Assembly (NCBI GenBank): GCA_900765705.1 | Contig: CAAFSR010000321.1 | Coordinates: forward strand, 1 to 7,423 | Direction: 5' to 3' | Source of the DNA: an uncultured Faecalibacterium sp. | GTDB lineage: Bacteria > Bacillota > Clostridia > Oscillospirales > Ruminococcaceae | DNA length: 7,423 nt | Part shown: positions 5,926-7,423 of the stretch, one piece after another | Numbering within the stretch: the first letter of the stretch is position 1 | Layout of the letters: each line of letters opens with the position of its first letter | Translations under genes and position numbers: made by a program | The notes under the pieces: model-generated | Told to the model about the DNA's origin: nothing | Databases searched by the model: none | Seen by the model: only the letters and a program-made list of their open reading frames with translations

Positions 5926-5965
5926 ATTCCGGGCAGACTACGCTCTGCCCGGAATTTCCTTTTTA
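5926..5965 (+). terminator. Strong intrinsic terminator after the regulator gene
   Basis: ATTCCGGGCAGA (5926-5937) and TCTGCCCGGAAT (5944-5955) form a perfect 12-bp stem with a CTACGC loop, followed by TTCCTTTTTAT. It starts 36 bases after the regulator stop codon and separates that gene from the downstream lipoprotein operon. Confidence 0.92.
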
Positions 5966-5990
5966 TAGGGAGAGCGCCGTTAATTTTCAC

Positions 5991-6019
5991 TTTACAAACG
6001 CTGCAAGAACCGTTACAAT
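5991..6019 (+). promoter_or_regulatory. Sigma-70 promoter of the DUF3048 lipoprotein operon
   Basis: TTTACA (5991-5996) and TACAAT (6014-6019) are separated by exactly 17 bases; each differs from consensus at one position. The predicted start is near 6026, leaving a leader of about 99 bases before the lipoprotein ATG. That leader contains a short open frame, 6033-6128, described under findings. Confidence 0.75.
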
Positions 6020-6124
6020 TACAATCAAAGCAATGCCGAAAGGACGTTCGTTTTCCTCTACCGCGCTCCACAGTTCCGACAGCGCCGGAGCTGCGCAGAA
6101 CTTTCTTGTCAGGAGGTTTTTTGC

Positions 6125-7327
6125 ATGAAAAAGATCACGCGTCGTACCGTTCTCCGCGCCTCAGGGCTGGCTGCTGCCTCGCTGGCCCTGTCCGGCTGTG
6201 CCCCCACCGGCAGCGCCTGTCTGGGCAATGGCTTTTCCGGCTGGCTGAAGCAGACCTTTGGAAAAGGCAGCGCTTCTTCCGAAAGCACTGGCACCACCCC
6301 GGACGCAGAAGCCCCGGCCGAGAGCGCCGACAGCAGCCTGCCCGCCTATAACGCCGACCCCCTCACCGGCGATGTCCGCCGCAGCAATGGCCGCATCGTG
6401 GGCGTGATGGTGAACAATATCAGCAACACCCAGCGGCAGAACGCCCGCCCGCAGCGCGGCATCGGCTCTGCAGACCTGCTCATCGAGAGCAAGGTGGAGG
6501 GCGGCATCACCCGCTTTTGCGCGGTGTACTATGATGCAAACGCCATCCCGGAGGTAGGTCCGCTGCGCTCCGGCCGTGACCAGTTTTTGCAGCTGCTCAT
6601 GCCGTGGCAGGCGCTGTACTACCACGACGGCGAAAGCGCCCCCTGCACCAAGTTCATCAGCGTGTACAACTACTCCGGGCTGAACATCGGCGGCAAGAGC
6701 TACTTCAACACACCCACCCATCCCCATGTGGCGCACCGCGACAGCCGCGGCCGCAATGTGGCGTATGAGCACACCGAGTTCACCTCCGGTGCCGAGATCC
6801 GGCAGGCCGCTGCCAACGCGGGCATCGGGCTGCAGTATCCCTACGAGAGCACATTCTTCCGCTTTGCGGACTACCGCACCGGCGCAGAGAACAAGATGAC
6901 CGGCGCAGCCGCCGCCAAGACCATCAACATCGTGCATTCGGACAGTTACAAGACCACCTTCAGCTACAACCGCTGGGAGCATACCTATAAAATGTCCATG
7001 TACAGCCGCGCCGCCGGCGCTTTTGAGAACACCGTGGACGAGCTGACCGGCAAGCAGCTGGGCTTTACCAACCTGCTGGTCTGCTTTGCAGGCATCGCGG
7101 ACTACCCCGGCAACTCCGGCGGCGTGCAGCAGGTGGACTATGTATCCGGCGGCGAGGCCTATTTCTTCACCCGGGGCGGCGTGCAGCGCGGCACATGGCA
7201 GAAGGCCTCCCCGGAGCACCCGCTCAAGGCGTATGCCGCCGACGGCAGCGAATTCTGCTTCAACCGCGGCAAGACCTATCTGGCCATCGTGGATGATGAC
7301 GAATGGTCCAACTTCAACTATCAGTAA
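6125..7327 (+). CDS. DUF3048 (YerB-like) domain-containing lipoprotein
   Basis: A 400-residue exported lipoprotein. The N-terminus reads MKKITRRTVLRASG, a Tat-like twin-arginine motif (R6, R7), followed by a hydrophobic stretch and a lipobox LSGC that makes Cys25 the predicted lipidated residue. A Ser/Ala/Glu/Pro-rich linker spans about 45-75. The DUF3048 N-terminal domain starts at about residue 88, with VEGGITRF (124-131), GPLRSGR (145-151) and a YYHDGESAP segment (165-173). The C-terminal DUF3048 domain (about 240-400) includes DYVSGGEAYFFTRGG (338-352), GTWQK (356-360) and NRGKTYLAIVD (380-390). Bacillus subtilis YerB is the best-known relative; I know of no firmly established biochemical function. 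The ATG follows AGGAGG by eight bases. The next gene, 12 bp downstream, is also a lipoprotein, suggesting a shared cell-surface role. Confidence 0.93.
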   Translation: MKKITRRTVLRASGLAAASLALSGCAPTGSACLGNGFSGWLKQTFGKGSASSESTGTTPDAEAPAESADSSLPAYNADPLTGDVRRSNGRIVGVMVNNISNTQRQNARPQRGIGSADLLIESKVEGGITRFCAVYYDANAIPEVGPLRSGRDQFLQLLMPWQALYYHDGESAPCTKFISVYNYSGLNIGGKSYFNTPTHPHVAHRDSRGRNVAYEHTEFTSGAEIRQAAANAGIGLQYPYESTFFRFADYRTGAENKMTGAAAAKTINIVHSDSYKTTFSYNRWEHTYKMSMYSRAAGAFENTVDELTGKQLGFTNLLVCFAGIADYPGNSGGVQQVDYVSGGEAYFFTRGGVQRGTWQKASPEHPLKAYAADGSEFCFNRGKTYLAIVDDDEWSNFNYQ

Positions 7328-7339
7328 AGGGAGAAGCCC

Positions 7340-7423
7340 ATGAAACGCAAATGGAGTCTGCGCCTTGGTGCAGCCGTGCTGTGCGCGGTGCTGCTGGGCA
7401 GCTGCGGGAGCACCGCCGCTGCC
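7340..7423 (+). CDS. Lipoprotein, N-terminal fragment (cut by right edge)
   Basis: Only the first 28 codons are in the window. They encode a classical lipoprotein signal peptide: a basic start (MKRKWSLR), a hydrophobic core AAVLCAVLLG, and a lipobox LGSC placing the lipidated cysteine at residue 22, followed by Gly-Ser-Thr-Ala residues typical of a flexible tether. AAGGGAG lies six bases upstream of the ATG. It starts 12 bp after the DUF3048 stop codon and is surely co-transcribed. Nothing of the mature domain is visible, so no function can be given. Confidence 0.8.
   Translation, partial: MKRKWSLRLGAAVLCAVLLGSCGSTAAA

Overview
The window most likely comes from a GC-rich gut Firmicute of the Oscillospiraceae (Ruminococcaceae), probably Faecalibacterium or a close relative. 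This is inferred from the high GC coding sequence, AT-rich promoters with near-consensus -35/-10 boxes, strong AGGAGG-type ribosome binding sites, and the mix of clostridial gene families. No rRNA or other marker gene is present to confirm it. I see no tRNA, CRISPR array, transposase or phage gene.

Layout. Positions 1-1581 (minus strand) hold the start of a PLP-dependent aminotransferase, cut by the left edge, preceded on the same strand by a cation diffusion facilitator (CDF) metal transporter. The CDF gene has its own extended -10 promoter (1630-1658). Positions 1582-1991 carry no convincing gene. They hold that promoter, a 20-bp direct repeat bracketing a hairpin-rich 154-bp segment, a bidirectional terminator (1887-1924) and two further hairpins.

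Positions 1992-4976 (minus strand) form a three-gene operon transcribed ridA, then a CyuA-like L-cysteine desulfidase / L-serine dehydratase (UPF0597), then a DAACS-type amino acid:cation symporter. It is driven by a TTGACA-N17-TAGGAT promoter (5061-5033). A YheO/DauR-like PAS-HTH regulator (5255-5890, plus strand) is divergent from it. The 278-bp gap between them holds both promoters and several copies of a TGAGAATA/TATTCTCA box, including a near-perfect palindrome just upstream of the operon -35.

Read together, 1992-5890 looks like one self-contained amino acid catabolism unit. The symporter imports a small amino acid, probably cysteine or serine. The Fe-S desulfidase eliminates H2S or water to give 2-aminoacrylate. 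RidA hydrolyses that reactive enamine/imine to pyruvate and ammonia. The regulator probably senses a related small molecule. The symporter has lost several residues that archetypal aspartate/glutamate transporters use for sodium and for the substrate carboxylate, which supports a non-acidic substrate.

After a strong terminator (5926-5965) comes a separate plus-strand operon with promoter 5991-6019. It encodes a DUF3048 (YerB-like) lipoprotein and, 12 bp later, the start of a second lipoprotein that runs off the right edge.
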